From Planctomycetaceae bacterium (GTDB lineage: Bacteria > Planctomycetota > Planctomycetia > Pirellulales > Thermoguttaceae), in assembly GCA_031266315.1 (NCBI GenBank), contig JAISBG010000876.1, forward strand, positions 1 to 7,246: a stretch of 7,246 nucleotides of DNA. Direction: 5' to 3'. The number at the start of each line of letters is the position of its first letter. Positions within the stretch are counted from its first letter, which is position 1. This document shows positions 5,828-7,246 of the stretch, piece by piece. The position numbers were made by a program, and so were the translations under genes. Under the pieces are notes generated by a model. The model worked only from the letters and a program-made list of their open reading frames with translations. It was not told where the DNA came from and did no database searches.

Positions 5828-5924
5828 AGTTTTTTGTCGTAAGTTATTTTGCAATATAGTGTTGCAATAATTTCTCATTATTCAGTGGAATATTCGCAAT
5901 CTCATTTTTAGCATACAGAAAACA

Positions 5925-5978
5925 CAGATTGGAAGGATTTTTAAAAATACAAATATTTGCGTTCATCCTTCCAATCTG
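5925..5978 (-). terminator. Stem-loop downstream of the DUF1559 gene
   Basis: CAGATTGGAAGGAT (5925-5938) pairs perfectly over 14 bp with ATCCTTCCAATCTG (5965-5978) across a 26-nt AT-rich loop. It begins about 41 nt past the DUF1559 stop. On the minus strand the stem is followed by TGTTTTC, a short T-tract. It may terminate or stabilise the DUF1559 transcript. The large loop and weak T-run make this uncertain, and it could equally be another dispersed repeat. Confidence 0.4.
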
Positions 5979-6019
5979 CGTGCAAAAAATGAAGTTGCTG
6001 TTAGACGATCTACATAATC

Positions 6020-7093
6020 CTATGGAATTTCAACAGTTTCACCGCCGTTGATTGACCCCAACGCTCCCCAAACTCCGAATGGGGAAGTACCGGAATTAGT
6101 CGGAATTGTCGTAGTGGTAATCTCGCCGGAATTAATTGTTTCCATAATAAAATGGACGGAACCGTCTGCAAGTACAGTATTAACTCCGTGTGCATGGTAA
6201 CTATTCGCGGAAAAAATGGATCGGTGATGAAAAAGATCACCGGCGTTATTTGACGAACAACTTGCGGAATTGGGCGGTAAGATCGCTGAAAAAGTTGATG
6301 GCATCCGACCATCTCCCCATCGTGTTCCGAGATAATTCTGTTGAACAGAACCGTTGTAAGTACCGTCACTTTTTTTCCGCAACGAACATGCGTACGGAAA
6401 AGTGGCGGCAATAGTTGCTCCCATTCCGTTGTTCGTTGTATCGGTCGAATAGGCTCCGCGAATATTGTTTTCCAGTGCAGCGGTAACACGTTCTGAAAGT
6501 GCAATCGTATTTGAAGTTCCGTCGCTTAAAGACGCGAATGTCCGCCAAACATTTCTACCGGTTGGTGAAGACGAGGTCATGGAAGTACCAGTGGAAACAG
6601 CCCAATAAAGATCGGGCATTACAAAAAGTCCACGAGTATTTTCTATCGAATTGTTAACCAGTGTATCGGGCCAATCACCGGTACAAACGACATAAGAAGA
6701 ACGTCCCTCTGAACGTTTGGAATTGATATCCGAGGGACAAATCAAAGAAGTTTGTGTTTGTCCCCAAGGATTACCGCCGCTCGGGTCATTCGGATTATCT
6801 TTTCCGGCTTCATAAACTGCATCCAGTTCATAAAACGGAGTCAAGACGAACATCGTTCCAAAGAACGCCCGATAAGCGGTCAAGGCTCCAGCAGCATTTT
6901 TCTTGAAGAATTGGCTGGAAGCAGCGGGAAACGCTTTGTTGACATCGTGATAGTTGTGCAAAGCGATACCAAGTTGTTTTAATTTATTGGTACACTGCAT
7001 TCGTCTTGCCGCTTCACGCGCTGCCTGATCTGCCGGCAACAGAAGTGCGATTAACACGCCGATAATCGCAATCACCACAAGAAGTTCGACCAA
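6020..7093 (-). CDS. DUF1559 prepilin-like (H-X9-DG) protein, 5' end unresolved
   Basis: This is a type II/IV-pseudopilin-like envelope protein of the DUF1559 family, abundant in planctomycetes; its exact role is not established. Numbering from the TTG at 7091-7093, the hydrophobic helix [19 protein letters not shown] (2-20) is followed by [16 protein letters not shown] (119-122), [12 protein letters not shown] (191-202), RWGDGR (258-263), LPPNSASC (272-279), H300 with D310-G311 (the H-X9-DG motif) and [11 protein letters not shown] (337-347). The C-terminus is complete, ending at TAG 6020-6022. The TTG is the first conventional start codon in frame but is not the biological start. Codons just upstream (7094-7105) encode F-G-F-T, the prepilin cleavage context G|FTLVE, so the real protein begins further upstream. 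One oddity is [11 protein letters not shown], where relatives usually have LLPAVQAAREA. Confidence 0.93.
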   Translation of the reverse strand: MVELLVVIAIIGVLIALLLPADQAAREAARRMQCTNKLKQLGIALHNYHDVNKAFPAASSQFFKKNAAGALTAYRAFFGTMFVLTPFYELDAVYEAGKDNPNDPSGGNPWGQTQTSLICPSDINSKRSEGRSSYVVCTGDWPDTLVNNSIENTRGLFVMPDLYWAVSTGTSMTSSSPTGRNVWRTFASLSDGTSNTIALSERVTAALENNIRGAYSTDTTNNGMGATIAATFPYACSLRKKSDGTYNGSVQQNYLGTRWGDGRMPSTFSAILPPNSASCSSNNAGDLFHHRSIFSANSYHAHGVNTVLADGSVHFIMETINSGEITTTTIPTNSGTSPFGVWGALGSINGGETVEIP

Positions 7094-7232
7094 TGTAAAG
7101 CCGAACGGTGAAGAACTAATGAGTTGAAAGAATTTTGCGGAAAAACATTGAGAAAACCAACTCTCTCCGTTCTCATTTCTTAACTCTTCCCTATATACTG
7201 CCCCCCCCCCCCTGACTTGCCCATTTTAACAT
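7094..7232 (-). other. 5' extension of the DUF1559 gene with a 12-G homopolymer
   Basis: The prepilin frame stays open from 7093 back to a TAA at 7226-7228 and contains no ATG, GTG or TTG. Near the gene it reads [16 protein letters not shown], which fits a pseudopilin leader. The plus strand has 12 C at 7201-7212, that is 12 G in the message. Two ATGs precede the run: 7230-7232, with a GGTGG 10 to 14 nt upstream of it, and 7222-7224. At 12 G both run into stops soon after the tract. With 11 G the first ATG would join the prepilin frame, giving a 46-residue leader before Leu-Val-Glu. With 10 or 13 G the second ATG would. The observed length is thus the one phase in which neither works. Confidence 0.6.
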
Positions 7233-7246
7233 TTGATTTTCCACCG

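Larger units (their letters stand above)
5489..6019. other. Gap between DUF1559 gene and sulfatase
   Basis: No gene is supported. The gap holds the candidate sulfatase promoter (5544-5559), the 227-bp palindromic element with its 10-bp flanks, and the stem-loop at 5925-5978. Between these, 5838-5924 is AT-rich and contains TTGCAATA twice (about 5849 and 5863), with no further structure I can defend. Confidence 0.6.

Noticed and set aside
5561..5842. 93-codon plus-strand open frame across the palindromic element
   Set aside because: Its codons are simply the hairpin repeats read through (for example the PPQRGG and LPLQGGG segments). It has no family motifs, and both arms of the palindrome contribute unrelated peptides.
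6010..6504. 164-codon minus-strand frame overlapping the DUF1559 gene
   Set aside because: The overlapping frame carries all the conserved DUF1559 motifs; this one has none.

Overview
This 7.2-kb window looks like chromosomal DNA from a planctomycete (Planctomycetota). The main reason is the combination of a DUF1559 pseudopilin-like protein (type IV prepilin N-terminus, CPSD motif, H-X9-DG motif, [15 protein letters not shown] C-terminus) with a secreted formylglycine-type sulfatase. Both families are strongly expanded in that phylum. By eye the coding DNA has moderate GC and the intergenic DNA is AT-rich, and clear Shine-Dalgarno sequences are rare. I cannot name a genus.

Layout: every protein-coding feature is on the minus strand, so transcription runs from high to low coordinates. 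In transcription order they are: a DUF1559 gene (stop at 6020; 5' end near the right edge), a sulfatase (5488 to 4001), a truncated IS5-family transposase remnant (about 3537 to 2884), and an intact recG (2330 to 240). Gaps of roughly 460 to 530 bp separate the genes, so they are probably separate transcription units and not an operon. RecG is housekeeping DNA repair. The sulfatase and the DUF1559 protein are envelope or secreted accessory functions.

The gaps hold most of the unusual material. (1) At 5601-5827 is a 227-bp nested palindrome with arms of about 70 nt, made of small GC-rich hairpins and flanked by a perfect 10-bp direct repeat. (2) At 3596-3722 is a 127-bp MITE-like inverted repeat flanked by TTAAT. 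Removing it and one TTAAT restores one 20-nt arm of another palindrome whose other arm lies at 3786-3805, so this is a nested insertion. (3) A dispersed 14-nt repeat, AATAGTGAATAGTT, occurs at both places and also in the recG leader. (4) Between recG and the transposase remnant are a pair of mutually exclusive hairpins and a long imperfect inverted repeat.

The most testable observation is a run of 12 G (minus strand) at 7201-7212 in the 5' region of the DUF1559 gene. The prepilin frame has no ATG, GTG or TTG upstream of the conserved GFTLVE leader motif. Two ATGs lie just upstream of the run in the other two frames, and a change in run length would put one or the other in frame. This is either a phase-variable (contingency) start region or a homopolymer error in the sequence. 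No tRNA, rRNA or CRISPR array was seen.
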